Origin: Streptomyces sp. NA02950
GTDB lineage: Bacteria > Actinomycetota > Actinomycetes > Streptomycetales > Streptomycetaceae
Assembly: GCF_013364155.1 (NCBI RefSeq)
Contig: NZ_CP054916.1
Coordinates: 3,034,501-3,098,500 of the forward strand
DNA length: 64,000 nt
Direction: 5' to 3'
The notes beneath the pieces were generated by a model that made no database searches, was not told where the DNA came from, and saw only the letters and a program-made list of their open reading frames with translations. A program made the position numbers and the translations under genes. Positions 32,759 to 40,856 of this stretch are shown piece by piece (position 1 is the stretch's first letter; the number at the start of each line of letters is the position of its first letter).

Positions 32759-35353
32759 CTAGGCCGAGACCAACGAGGACGAGGCGGCGGTGGGCGTGGT
32801 CGGGGCGGCGGCCGTGGTGGAGGTGTGGCCCGAGGGCGTGGGCGCCGTGGTGGACGGTGTGGTCGACGGAGTCGGCTCGGTCGTGGGGTCGTCCGGGGTG
32901 GTCGGAGTGGAGCTCGGCGTCCTGGTCGGCCGGTGGGTGGGGCGGTGGGTCGTGGGGTCCGGCGACGGCGACGACGGCCCGCCGGTCTCCGAGGGCGCGC
33001 CGCTGGTCGACGGATCGCCCGGGGACGTCGAGCCGCCGGGCGTACCGCTGCTCGGCCCGGTGGGCGAGGTGCCGGTCCGCGGCACCCCGGTCGGCCCGGG
33101 CCGGGGGTTCTCGTCGGTACCGCTGGTCGGCTCGTCGGCGGTCAGGGACGGGTCGCCGTCCTGGTGGGACGCCGTCCGGTCGGGCTTGACGCGGCCGGCG
33201 GGGCCGTCGTTGTCGTCGGACACGGCGCCCAGGGTCACCACGGTGCCGAGGACCGCCACCAGGAGCGCGCCCGCGGCCGCCGCGATCACATTGCGCCGGG
33301 CGCCGGGCACCACCAGCCGACGCAGCCCGCGCGGGCGGCCGCCCCGGCCCGAGGACGCCGCCGGGGCCGCCGCGCCCGCCGACCGCCCCTTCGCCGTCGA
33401 GTCCCCCGAACCCGGTGCGCCCGCCGCGGCGAGAACGCTCGTCTCTGCCGCCGCGGCGGCAGCGGCCGTACCAAGGGAGGTGAGCGGGCTCGTCGCCGTC
33501 ACCCTCGGCGTGACAACGGTGATCTCGCCGTCGGGGTCCGCCGCGCCCGGCGCGGAGGCCGGCTGCTCGTGGCGGGCGGCCGGGACCTCCTCGCCCGCCG
33601 CCGTACGGCCGGCGCCCCCGGCGGTCCCGAACGCGCCGGCCATCGACGACCCGGCCGTACGGTCGGTGACCAGGGCCAGCGCTCGCCGCCCCGCGACCGT
33701 GCCCCGCTTGTCGGCGAGGACACCACGCAGCCCGATGGACGCCTCCAGCTCCGCGCGGGCCCGCTCCAGATTGCCGGTGCACAGCGCGAGGACGCCCAGC
33801 TCGTGGTGGAAGTACGCCTCGTCGGAGACCTGCCCGGCCAACCGGGCCGCCTCCTGGCCGTGGCGGACCGCGCGCTCCCAGGCGCCCCAGTGCAGTGCGG
33901 CGGCGAAGGCGGGGGCGGCGGCGCGGGCCAGCAGGACGGCGGCGTCGGCGTGGCCCGCCTCCCGGCCGGCGACCAGGGTGGTCATGGCCCCGAGGATCGC
34001 GTCCGCCTCGGCGGCGACCCGGTCGGGTGCGACCGAGGGATGTCCGGCCCACCAGGCGTAGTGCTGGGCGACGGTGTGCGCCCGCCCGGCGGACTCGACG
34101 GCGTCCCCGGCGAAGCCCTCGCCGGTGAGCTGGGCGACCACTCCGGCGGCCAGCCGGTAGTGCGATCCGGCGGTGGTGACCAGACCGCAGCCGAGCAGTT
34201 CACCGAGGGCCGCGTCCGCGTGGGCGTCCTCGGTGAGCGCGGGCAGATGGGCCTGGTGCGGCAGTTCCCCGCCGAGCGCGACCGCGAACCGCAGCGCGTC
34301 CCGGGCCGCTTCGCCGAGCTGTCCGGCGAGCAGCGCGGCGGGGGCCGCGGCCTCGGCGCGGCTCGGCAGCGGCCCGGAGCCCCCCGTGTCGCGGCGCCGC
34401 AGCAGCGCGCCCGCCTGGACGAAGCGCAGCGGCAGCCCCTCGGACTCGAACCACAGGTCCGCGGCCCAGCTCGCCTCCTCCTCGGTCAGGGAACGGCGTA
34501 CGGCGCGCTCCAGCAGTTCCAGACCGGCGGTGCGGCTGAGGCCGGAGAGGAAGACCTCTTCGAGGTACGAGTCGGCGGAGGGGGCCGTGATCTCGGGGGT
34601 GGCGGAGATCAGGAAGGCGCACTCGGGGGTCGCGTCGAGGAACTCGTCCAGCGCGGCCCCACCGAAGTCGATGTCGTCGAGGACGACCACGGCGCCGATC
34701 TCCTGGACCGCCGCCAGCAGCTCCGCGCGGTCGGGGCGGTACAGCGGGGCGCGGTAGACGGCGGCGTAGAGGTCGTGGAGGAGGTCGGAGGGGGTGCGGT
34801 GGTAGCCGGACAGGCGCACCACACCGTCCGGGGCGAGCCCCTCGCAGTCGGCGGCGACGGCCTCCAGCAGCACGCTGCGCCCGGCGCCGGAGGGGCCGGT
34901 GACGCGCACCGAGCGGCCACGGGCCAGCAGCCGGGACAGCCGCTCCCGCTCCTCGTCGCGCTCCAGCATGGGCAGCTCGGGCACCATGGTGCCGGAGGGG
35001 GGCGGTGCGGCGGCGGCCCGGCGCAGCTCGGCCCGCTCCTCGGCACCGCGCCGCTCGGGCCGGGCGGGCCGCTCACCGGGCGGGCAGGGCTCTATCTCGC
35101 TGCCGTCGACGGGGTTGACGGTCAGCAGATGGTCGCCGGAGACGATCCGGGCGGTACGGGCGGGCGCGGGCGCGTCGCTGTCCAGATGCGGCAGGAGCGG
35201 ATCGCCCGGCGGCGGGGCGGGCCGTGACGGCGTCCCGGCGGGCCGTGACGGCGTCCCGGCGTCGTCTGCCGGGCGCGAGGGCTCGGCGGGACGGGAAGCG
35301 GCGGCGTCGTGGCCGTGATCCTCCGGTCCGCGGTTCATCGGCTCCATGGTCAT
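32759..35353 (-). CDS. Membrane-anchored STAND/AAA ATPase-TPR protein with secreted Thr/Pro tail
   Basis: The protein has 864 residues. A disordered N-terminus (1-120) precedes a P-loop module: G153-P-S-G-A-G-R159-S160, where Arg replaces the usual Walker A Lys, and Walker B AVVVLDD227. Winged and TPR-like helices follow (about 290-580, AFAAALHWGAWERAVRHGQE, HHELGVLALCTGNLERARAE). A second low-complexity stretch leads to one transmembrane segment (about 685-708, NVIAAAAGALLVAVLGTVVT). The final ~155 residues outside the membrane are Thr/Pro/Ser-rich (PTTHRPTHRPTRTPSSTPTT), a likely O-mannosylation or wall-spanning stalk. Possible role: ligand-gated signalling from inside to the wall. Its neighbour encodes a STAS protein. 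Confidence 0.8.
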   Translation of the reverse strand: MTMEPMNRGPEDHGHDAAASRPAEPSRPADDAGTPSRPAGTPSRPAPPPGDPLLPHLDSDAPAPARTARIVSGDHLLTVNPVDGSEIEPCPPGERPARPERRGAEERAELRRAAAAPPPSGTMVPELPMLERDEERERLSRLLARGRSVRVTGPSGAGRSVLLEAVAADCEGLAPDGVVRLSGYHRTPSDLLHDLYAAVYRAPLYRPDRAELLAAVQEIGAVVVLDDIDFGGAALDEFLDATPECAFLISATPEITAPSADSYLEEVFLSGLSRTAGLELLERAVRRSLTEEEASWAADLWFESEGLPLRFVQAGALLRRRDTGGSGPLPSRAEAAAPAALLAGQLGEAARDALRFAVALGGELPHQAHLPALTEDAHADAALGELLGCGLVTTAGSHYRLAAGVVAQLTGEGFAGDAVESAGRAHTVAQHYAWWAGHPSVAPDRVAAEADAILGAMTTLVAGREAGHADAAVLLARAAAPAFAAALHWGAWERAVRHGQEAARLAGQVSDEAYFHHELGVLALCTGNLERARAELEASIGLRGVLADKRGTVAGRRALALVTDRTAGSSMAGAFGTAGGAGRTAAGEEVPAARHEQPASAPGAADPDGEITVVTPRVTATSPLTSLGTAAAAAAAETSVLAAAGAPGSGDSTAKGRSAGAAAPAASSGRGGRPRGLRRLVVPGARRNVIAAAAGALLVAVLGTVVTLGAVSDDNDGPAGRVKPDRTASHQDGDPSLTADEPTSGTDENPRPGPTGVPRTGTSPTGPSSGTPGGSTSPGDPSTSGAPSETGGPSSPSPDPTTHRPTHRPTRTPSSTPTTPDDPTTEPTPSTTPSTTAPTPSGHTSTTAAAPTTPTAASSSLVSA

Positions 35354-35495
35354 GGCCCCCCAGTGCGTGGCGTGCGGTGTGGCTCCCCGGCCCGCCGTCG
35401 CTTCTGGTCCGGTGCCGCCGTAGGGAAAAGGTCCGGCGGTACCGAACCCTAGACCTTCTCACAGTATCCACTTCCCGGGACGGAGGGCACGCCAC

Positions 35496-35548
35496 CCCGG
35501 CCCCGCCGGGCCCCCGGGGCGCCGCCCCGGGGGCCCGGCGGGGCCGGG
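35496..35548 (-). terminator. 25-bp perfect GC hairpin after the STAS gene
   Basis: The arms at 35496-35520 and 35524-35548 are exact complements, entirely G and C, with a GCC loop, 10 bp beyond the STAS stop. It is among the most stable hairpins in the window. Confidence 0.8.
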
Positions 35549-35557
35549 CGTCCGCGT

Positions 35558-35881
35558 TCAGACCTGCGGCAGGGACTCGGCCTCGAGGCCGCCCTCGATC
35601 GCCAGGATGCGGTGCAGCCGGGTGGCCACCAGCAGCCGCTGCATCTGGGGCGGCACTCCGCGCAGCACGAGCCTGCGGCCGGCCCGGCCCGCCCGCCGGT
35701 GGGCGCCCATGATGACGCCGAGCCCGGTGGCGTCCCAGGAGTCCAGCTCGGTGAGGTTCAGCACCAGATCCCCACCGCCGGAGTCGACGGCGGTGTGCAG
35801 GGCCGTCCGGGCGTCCGCCGCGCTTCGGACATCCAGTCGACCCCCGACGACCAGCTCGGCGTGGTCGCCCCTGATGTGCAT
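35558..35881 (-). CDS. STAS-domain anti-sigma-factor antagonist-like protein
   Basis: The protein has 107 residues and a complete STAS fold (AELVVGGRLDVRSAADARTA, DLVLNLTELDSWDATGLGVI, GRRLVLRGVPPQMQRLL). Anti-anti-sigma proteins relieve sigma factors from partner-switching kinases and are inactivated by phosphorylation of a serine after the conserved Asp. Here that position is Ala51 followed by Thr52 (D50-A-T-G-L-G), so canonical serine control is absent. It may be constitutively active, use Thr52, or bind a non-kinase partner. Only CDS-adjacent genes are a dehydrogenase and the AAA/TPR protein; no anti-sigma kinase is nearby. Confidence 0.88.
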   Translation of the reverse strand: MHIRGDHAELVVGGRLDVRSAADARTALHTAVDSGGGDLVLNLTELDSWDATGLGVIMGAHRRAGRAGRRLVLRGVPPQMQRLLVATRLHRILAIEGGLEAESLPQV

Positions 35882-36036
35882 ATGCGCTCCCCACTACGGT
35901 GCGTCGTGTCGTCAATGAGCGATTCTGTCTACAGAACTGACTGCCTTTCATGCGACGAAGTTGCCGCTTGTAAGCGAACCGAGACCGAATTCACCCGCGA
36001 GGGTGAGTTCCTGGGCCTGGCGCGGCGTCCGAGCCC

Positions 36037-36885
36037 TCAGTAGCGGTAGAAGCCCTCGCCGCTCTTGCGGCCGATGTCCCCCGCGTCGACCATGCGCCGC
36101 ATGGACTCCGGCGGTGCGAACTTCTCGTCCTGGGACTCGGTGTAGATGTTCTCGGTGGCGTGCATGAGGATGTCCACACCCGTGAGGTCGGCCGTGGCGA
36201 GGGGTCCCATCGCATGGCCGAAGCCCAGCTTGCAGGCGGTGTCGATGTCCTCGGCCGTGGCGACCCCGGATTCGTACAGCTTGGCCGCCTCGACGACGAG
36301 CGCGGAGATCAGCCGTGTGGTGACGAAGCCCGCGACATCGCGGTTGACGACGATACAGGTCTTGCCGATGCCCTCGGCGAACTCCCGTGCGGCGGCGAGG
36401 GTTTCGTCACTGGTCTTGTAGCCGCGCACCAGCTCGCACAGCTGCATCATCGGGACCGGCGAGAAGAAGTGGGTGCCGACGACCCGCTCCGGCCGCTCGG
36501 TGGCCGCCGCGATCTTGGTGATCGGGATCGCGGAGGTGTTGGAGGCCAGGATGGTGTCGTCCTTGACCAGCCCGTCCAGGGTCCGGAAGATCTCCCGCTT
36601 GACCTCGATCCTCTCGAAGACGGCCTCGACCACGACATCCGCGTCGGCGGCGGCCTCGAGGTCGGTGCTGGTGGTGATGCGGGCGAGGGCCTGCTCGGCC
36701 GCCTCGGCCGCCAGCTTGCCCTTGGCGACGAACTTCTCGTACGAGGCCCGGATGCCGTCCGTACCGCGCCGCAGCGCCTCGTCGGTCACATCGCGCAGCA
36801 CGACGTCCCAGCCCGCCTGAGCCGAGACCTGCGCGATGCCGGACCCCATGAGTCCGGCCCCGATGACCGCGAGCTTCCTGGCCAC
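36037..36885 (-). CDS. 3-hydroxybutyryl-CoA dehydrogenase
   Basis: The protein has 282 residues. GTG 36885 is chosen because AAGGG lies 8 bp before it and the length then equals the family norm; a GTG at 36894 would leave no spacing. The NAD-binding GAGLMGSGIAQVSAQAG motif starts near residue 8. Later motifs are VVEAVFERIEVKREIFRTLD, ASNTSAIPITKIA, GTHFFSPVPMMQLCELVRG (catalytic His) and NRDVAGFVTTRLISALVVEA. It oxidises 3-hydroxybutyryl-CoA with NAD(P) in butyryl-CoA or ethylmalonyl-CoA metabolism. It follows the TetR gene in the same direction; CCTTA-G-TAAGG (36952-36962) in between may be an operator. Confidence 0.93.
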   Translation of the reverse strand: MARKLAVIGAGLMGSGIAQVSAQAGWDVVLRDVTDEALRRGTDGIRASYEKFVAKGKLAAEAAEQALARITTSTDLEAAADADVVVEAVFERIEVKREIFRTLDGLVKDDTILASNTSAIPITKIAAATERPERVVGTHFFSPVPMMQLCELVRGYKTSDETLAAAREFAEGIGKTCIVVNRDVAGFVTTRLISALVVEAAKLYESGVATAEDIDTACKLGFGHAMGPLATADLTGVDILMHATENIYTESQDEKFAPPESMRRMVDAGDIGRKSGEGFYRY

Positions 36886-36966
36886 GACACACACCCTTCG
36901 ATCGACGTTTGATGTGCCGGACCTTAACGCCCGTTCACCCCCCGTGGCAGCCCTTAGTAAGGCGCG

Positions 36967-37635
36967 TCACGGTGTGTTCTTCACCGCATAGTTGAGCGTG
37001 CGCTCCCCGAGGAGCGAGGTGACCAACTCCAGGCGCCTGAGCACCTCCCGCGTCACATCCGCCGGGTCGCCCCCGGCGGCGACCAGCCGCTGGACGCTGT
37101 TGAACAGCACGCTGTTCACCCAGGAGAGCTGGCTGGCGACCAGCATCGGCTCGGGGTCGGCGGGGTCCGCGCCGGTCTCCTCGCGCAGGGTGGCGCCGAT
37201 GGCGTGGCAGGACCGCTCGTGCATCGACATGATCCGCAGGCTCAGCGCCGGTGAGTCCCGGATGACGGCCATGAAGCGCGCGAAGCCCGGGTTGAGCGGC
37301 TCGTAGCCGCCCTCCTCGATGGAGGCGCGCAGCTCACGCAGGACGGCGTCGGCGGCGGACTCCCCCACCGCGCGCTCCTTGATCCAGCGCGGCAGCCGCC
37401 CCACCGTCTCCTCCTCCCGGTCGAAGAAGAGGTCCTCCTTGGCCGGGAAGTAGTTGTAGACCGTGTTCACGGACACGTCGGCCGCCTCCGCGATCTCGGC
37501 GATGGTGACCGCCTCGAACCCGCGCTCCAGGAACAGCCCGGTCGCCATGTCCGAGATGTACTGCCTGGTCTGCCGCTTCTTCCGCTCCCTGAGCCCTTCC
37601 GCCATGCCCGCCATCCTATCTTTGATGGAGCCCAT
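36967..37635 (-). CDS. TetR family transcriptional regulator
   Basis: The protein has up to 222 residues. ATGs at 37635, 37614 and 37605 are all in frame and none has a decisive ribosome site. The HTH is TRQYISDMATGLFLERGFEA, VTIAEIAEAADVSVNTVYNY, FPAKEDLFF, a textbook TetR N-terminus; the C-terminal ligand domain follows from about 75. It is divergent from an ABC exporter across 51 bp, the standard regulator/drug-efflux layout. Within that gap TTTGGAGT (37641) and TTTGGCGT (37658) are direct repeats 17 bp apart, candidate half-sites. The hydroxybutyryl-CoA dehydrogenase lies downstream. Confidence 0.92.
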   Translation of the reverse strand: MGSIKDRMAGMAEGLRERKKRQTRQYISDMATGLFLERGFEAVTIAEIAEAADVSVNTVYNYFPAKEDLFFDREEETVGRLPRWIKERAVGESAADAVLRELRASIEEGGYEPLNPGFARFMAVIRDSPALSLRIMSMHERSCHAIGATLREETGADPADPEPMLVASQLSWVNSVLFNSVQRLVAAGGDPADVTREVLRRLELVTSLLGERTLNYAVKNTP

Positions 37636-37686
37636 GAAACTTTGGAGTCATTGCAAATTTGGCGTGACCCTGGTTTTCTGTGGGGC

Positions 37687-38469
37687 ATGGCAGTCCTCAC
37701 CACCAGCGGGCTCGCCCGCACCTTCCGGACCAAGCGCGGCCCCGTCGAGGCCGTACGCGGCATCGACCTGACCGTGGAACCGGGGGAGATCCTCGGCTTC
37801 CTGGGACCCAACGGCGCGGGCAAGACCACCACGCTGCGCATGCTCACCACCCTGCTCCCGCCCACCGGCGGCACCGCCACCGTCGCCGGACACGACCTGG
37901 TCCGCGATCCGGCCGGGGTACGCCTCGGGATCGGCTACGTCGCCCAGTCCGGCGGCGTCGACCCGACCGTCTCGGTACGGGAGGAACTGGTCACCCAGGG
38001 CAGGCTGTACCGGCTGACCGCACAGCGGGCCGCCGCCCGCACCGCGGAGCTGGCCGGGGACCTGGACCTCACCGATCTGCTGGACCGTCCCTGCGGCGCG
38101 CTCTCCGGCGGTCAGCGGCGGCGGCTGGACATCGCCCTGGGCCTGGTCCACCGGCCCGGGATCCTCTTCCTCGACGAACCGACCACCGGCCTGGACCCCG
38201 GCAGCCGCGCCGATCTGTGGCAGCTGATCCGCCGACTGCGCGACGAGCACGGCATGACCGTCTTCCTGACCACCCACTACCTCGACGAAGCCGACGCGCT
38301 GGCCGACCGGCTGGTCGTCGTCGACCACGGCCGGATCGCCGCCGAGGGCACCTCGGCTCGGCTGAAGGCCGAGTACGGAGGGTCACCGGAGGCGACCCTC
38401 CAGGACACCTTCATCGCCATCACCGGGCGCGGCGCCCCCGCGCGCGACACCGCCCCGCTCGCCGTCTGA
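37687..38469 (+). CDS. ABC transporter ATP-binding protein, DrrA-type
   Basis: The 260-residue ATPase has Walker A GPNGAGKTT, Q-loop GYVAQSGGVDP, signature LSGGQRRRLDIALGLVH, Walker B ILFLDEPTTGLDPGSR and switch TTHYLDEADALADRL. The full LSGGQ and short C-terminus set it apart from systems 1 and 2 in this window and align it with DrrA daunorubicin-resistance-type exporters. It is divergent from a TetR gene that probably represses it, and is followed by its permease after 92 bp of GC-rich repeats. Start ATG 37687. Confidence 0.94.
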   Translation: MAVLTTSGLARTFRTKRGPVEAVRGIDLTVEPGEILGFLGPNGAGKTTTLRMLTTLLPPTGGTATVAGHDLVRDPAGVRLGIGYVAQSGGVDPTVSVREELVTQGRLYRLTAQRAAARTAELAGDLDLTDLLDRPCGALSGGQRRRLDIALGLVHRPGILFLDEPTTGLDPGSRADLWQLIRRLRDEHGMTVFLTTHYLDEADALADRLVVVDHGRIAAEGTSARLKAEYGGSPEATLQDTFIAITGRGAPARDTAPLAV

Positions 38470-38561
38470 ACCCCGCGCGGCCGGACCCCGGTCAGCCCCG
38501 GGGTCCGGCCAGCCCCGAACCCCGGTCGGCCCCGCCAACCCGCCCTCCCGAAGGGAAATCC

Positions 38562-39317
38562 GTGTCCCACCTCCTGTCCGACACCGCCCTCATCTTCGGC
38601 CGCTACGCCCGCCAGACCCTGCGCTCCACCCCGGCCCTGGTCTTCGGGCTGATCCAACCGCTGCTCTTCCTGGTCTTCTTCGGGCCGCTGCTGGGGGATC
38701 TGCCACTGGGCGGCGACGGCGACTCCTGGCGGATCGTCGTCCCCGGCATCCTCATCCAGCTCGGCCTGTTCAGTGCCTCGTTCGCGGGTATCGGCCTGGT
38801 GCTGGAGAAGCGCCTCGGCACCATCGAGCGGATGCGGGTCACCCCGGTGAGCCGACTGGCGCTGCTGATGGGACGGGTGCTCAAGGACGTCGTCCAGCTG
38901 CTGGTGCAGTCCCTGGTGCTGGTCGTCGTCGCCGTGGTGATGGGGCTGCGCGCCCCCGTGCCGGGGGTGGCGATCGGCTTCGTCTTCGTCGGCGTGCTCA
39001 CCGTCTCGCTCGCCTCGCTGTCGTACGCGCTGGCCATGCGGGTCGCCACCCCGCAGGAGTTCGCCCCCGTCATCAACGCCGTGACCATGCCCGCGATGCT
39101 GCTGTCCGGGGTGCTGCTGCCGATGACACTCGGTCCGCGCTGGCTCGACGTGGTCTCGCACTTCGTGCCGTTCCGCTATCTGGTGGACGGTGTGCGGGCC
39201 GCCTTCGCCGGTGAGTACGGGAACGGCAAGATCGCCCTGGCCTCGCTGGTCGCCACCGGGCTCGCGGTGGTGGCGGTGACGCTGGGCGCCCGGCTCTTCC
39301 GGCAGGCCGGGGCCTAA
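38562..39317 (+). CDS. ABC-2 type permease, DrrB-type
   Basis: The protein has 251 residues from GTG 38562 (AAGGGAAA upstream). Six hydrophobic helices are visible: ALVFGLIQPLLFLVFFGPLL, IVVPGILIQLGLFSASFAGI, QLLVQSLVLVVVAVVMGL, AIGFVFVGVLTVSLASL, PVINAVTMPAMLLSGVLLPM and a last one before RLFRQAGA. The conserved ERLGTIERMRVTPVSR-like loop (here KRLGTIERMRVTPVSR) is the ABC-2 coupling region. It works with the DrrA-type ATPase to export a drug-like compound. Its stop is followed at once by dispersed repeat copy B. Confidence 0.92.
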   Translation: MSHLLSDTALIFGRYARQTLRSTPALVFGLIQPLLFLVFFGPLLGDLPLGGDGDSWRIVVPGILIQLGLFSASFAGIGLVLEKRLGTIERMRVTPVSRLALLMGRVLKDVVQLLVQSLVLVVVAVVMGLRAPVPGVAIGFVFVGVLTVSLASLSYALAMRVATPQEFAPVINAVTMPAMLLSGVLLPMTLGPRWLDVVSHFVPFRYLVDGVRAAFAGEYGNGKIALASLVATGLAVVAVTLGARLFRQAGA

Positions 39318-39458
39318 GCGCTCCGCGGGAAGTGCCGCGAAGTGCCGTCGTTCGGCCGCGGCTGCCTCGTGGCCGGGCACGCCCACGCGGCGGAGCCGCA
39401 CACCGGCACAGCCCCGCGCCCCTTCGGGGCGCAACCGAACCGCACAGGACGTCGGCGA
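39318..39458 (+). repeat. Dispersed repeat, copy B
   Basis: About 140 bp share the same ordered blocks as copy A (26327-26453) with an internal GCGAAGTGCC duplication. It contains the hairpin GCGCCCC-TTC-GGGGCGC (39416-39432). As with copy A, it follows an ABC permease gene and precedes a TAGGCT -10-like element (39468-39473), here 7 bp before an ATG. Confidence 0.75.
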
Positions 39459-39480
39459 GACGGCGCGTAGGCTCGGACCC

Positions 39481-40053
39481 ATGGTCAATCTCACCCGCAT
39501 CTACACGCGCACCGGGGACTCGGGCACCACCGCCCTCGGCGATATGAGCCGCACCGCCAAGACCGATCTGCGGATCTCCGCCTACGCCGACGCGAACGAG
39601 GCGAACGCCGCGATCGGGGTGGCCATCGCGCTGGGCGGGCTGCCCGCCGAGATCACCAAGGTCCTGGTCCGCGTCCAGAACGACCTGTTCGACGTGGGCG
39701 CGGACCTGTCCACCCCGGTGGTGGAGAACCCGGCCCATCCGCCGCTGCGCGTCGAGCAGAGCTACATCGACAAACTGGAGGCGGACTGCGACCGCTTCCT
39801 GGCCGACCTGGAGAAGCTGCGCAGTTTCATCCTCCCCGGCGGCACCCCCGGCGCCGCCCTGCTGCACCAGGCGTGCACGGTCGTCCGCCGCGCCGAACGC
39901 TCCACCTGGGCGGCGCTGGAGACCCACGCGGACGTCATGAATCCGCTCACCGCCACCTATCTCAACCGGCTGTCGGACCTGCTGTTCATCCTGGCCCGTT
40001 CGGCCAACAAGGAGGTCGGCGACGTGCTGTGGGTGCCCGGCGAGAACCGCTGA
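39481..40053 (+). CDS. Cob(I)alamin adenosyltransferase, PduO/MMAB type
   Basis: The 190-residue enzyme makes adenosylcobalamin from cob(I)alamin and ATP. The N-terminal ATP motif is TRTGDSGTTALGD followed by ADANEANAAIG; later come LRSFILPGGTPGAALLHQAC and TVVRRAERSTWAAL, the family's conserved arginines. Helical-bundle trimer fold. TAGGCT lies 7 bp before the ATG and no ribosome site is present, so the mRNA is probably leaderless. It supplies the cofactor for IcmA and methylmalonyl-CoA mutase, whose accessory genes are 22-32 kb away. A strong terminator follows. Confidence 0.94.
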   Translation: MVNLTRIYTRTGDSGTTALGDMSRTAKTDLRISAYADANEANAAIGVAIALGGLPAEITKVLVRVQNDLFDVGADLSTPVVENPAHPPLRVEQSYIDKLEADCDRFLADLEKLRSFILPGGTPGAALLHQACTVVRRAERSTWAALETHADVMNPLTATYLNRLSDLLFILARSANKEVGDVLWVPGENR

Positions 40054-40083
40054 CGCCCCGGGCGGCACATCACGTACCCCTAC

Positions 40084-40118
40084 GGGGCCGGGACCGGGCG
40101 CTCCCCGGTCCCGGCCCC
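40084..40118. terminator. Terminator between adenosyltransferase and membrane-protein genes
   Basis: A perfect 15-bp stem GGGGCCGGGACCGGG with complement and 5-nt loop lies between convergent genes. Confidence 0.8.
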
Positions 40119-40132
40119 GCCGACGGTGCCCC

Positions 40133-40693
40133 TCACTCCAGGAGCGAGGACCGGGTCCGATCGGGCTCCCGCTTCGGCCACAGCGTGTAGCTCATCGCGA
40201 TGACCGCGTTGATGCCGATGGCGAACAGCATCTTCGTCTGCCACTCCCGCAGTGAGCCGATCTCCCCGTCGTCCCCCACGTACCAGATCGCCCCCTGCAA
40301 CAGCGCCAGCGCGATCACCGCCGCCAGCATCCAGCGCAGCGCGGTCCGCCACTCGTGCGCCGCCCGCGCCATCCCGTACTTCGGCGGCTTGACCGGCGGC
40401 GGACCGCCGAAGAAGCGATGCGCCACCCGGGCGTCCGCCCATGTGATCGTCTGATGGCCCAGAGCCACCGAGAAGCCGATGTACACGGCGGCGAGCCCGT
40501 GCTTCCAGTCCGGTTCGGCACCGTGCTTGAGGTCGATCACGGTCGCCACGAACAGCACCAGCTCCAGCAGCGGCTCGCACAACAGCACCGCGACGCTCGC
40601 CTTCGGCAGCTTCGCCAGGTACCGCAGGGCCAGTCCACCGGCCAGCAGTACCCAGAAGCCGACCTCACAGGCGACGATCAGCGCGACAATCAC
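40133..40693 (-). CDS. Integral membrane protein, unknown function
   Basis: The protein has 186 residues and about four transmembrane helices: 1-22 (MIVALIVACEVGFWVLLAGG), 32-54 (ASVAVLLCEPLLELVLFVAT), then after a cytoplasmic stretch helices near 121-140 (ALRWMLAAVIALALLQGAIW) and 155-172 (MLFAIGINAVIAMSYTLW). The central loop GHQTITWADARVAHRFFGGP and the positively charged KPPKYGMARAAHEWRTALRW segment are conserved-looking. No transporter or enzyme motif was recognised. It is divergent from the NarL-type kinase gene across 163 bp, but a functional link is not shown. Confidence 0.78.
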   Translation of the reverse strand: MIVALIVACEVGFWVLLAGGLALRYLAKLPKASVAVLLCEPLLELVLFVATVIDLKHGAEPDWKHGLAAVYIGFSVALGHQTITWADARVAHRFFGGPPPVKPPKYGMARAAHEWRTALRWMLAAVIALALLQGAIWYVGDDGEIGSLREWQTKMLFAIGINAVIAMSYTLWPKREPDRTRSSLLE

Positions 40694-40856
40694 GGATGGC
40701 TCCTCTCGCTCTCCCCCTCAACGGTCCCGTGCGATCCGGGCCGTCGCGTCGTCGGAGGCGATGAGAGCCGACTGCATCCTTCGATGTACCCGCGGTCCGC
40801 CCGCACCCGCCCGGGAGCGGAGGTTCCGCCCCCGCCGCCCGTGATGGGATGGCTTC

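Noticed and set aside
31560..34052. 830-codon minus-strand frame spanning nucS and two other genes
   Set aside because: It crosses nucS antisense and reads neighbours out of frame; no coherent domain.
32717..35227. 836-codon plus-strand frame opposite the AAA/TPR gene
   Set aside because: It lies wholly antisense to a protein with clear Walker B, TPR and membrane features. Composition is Arg/Gly-rich noise.
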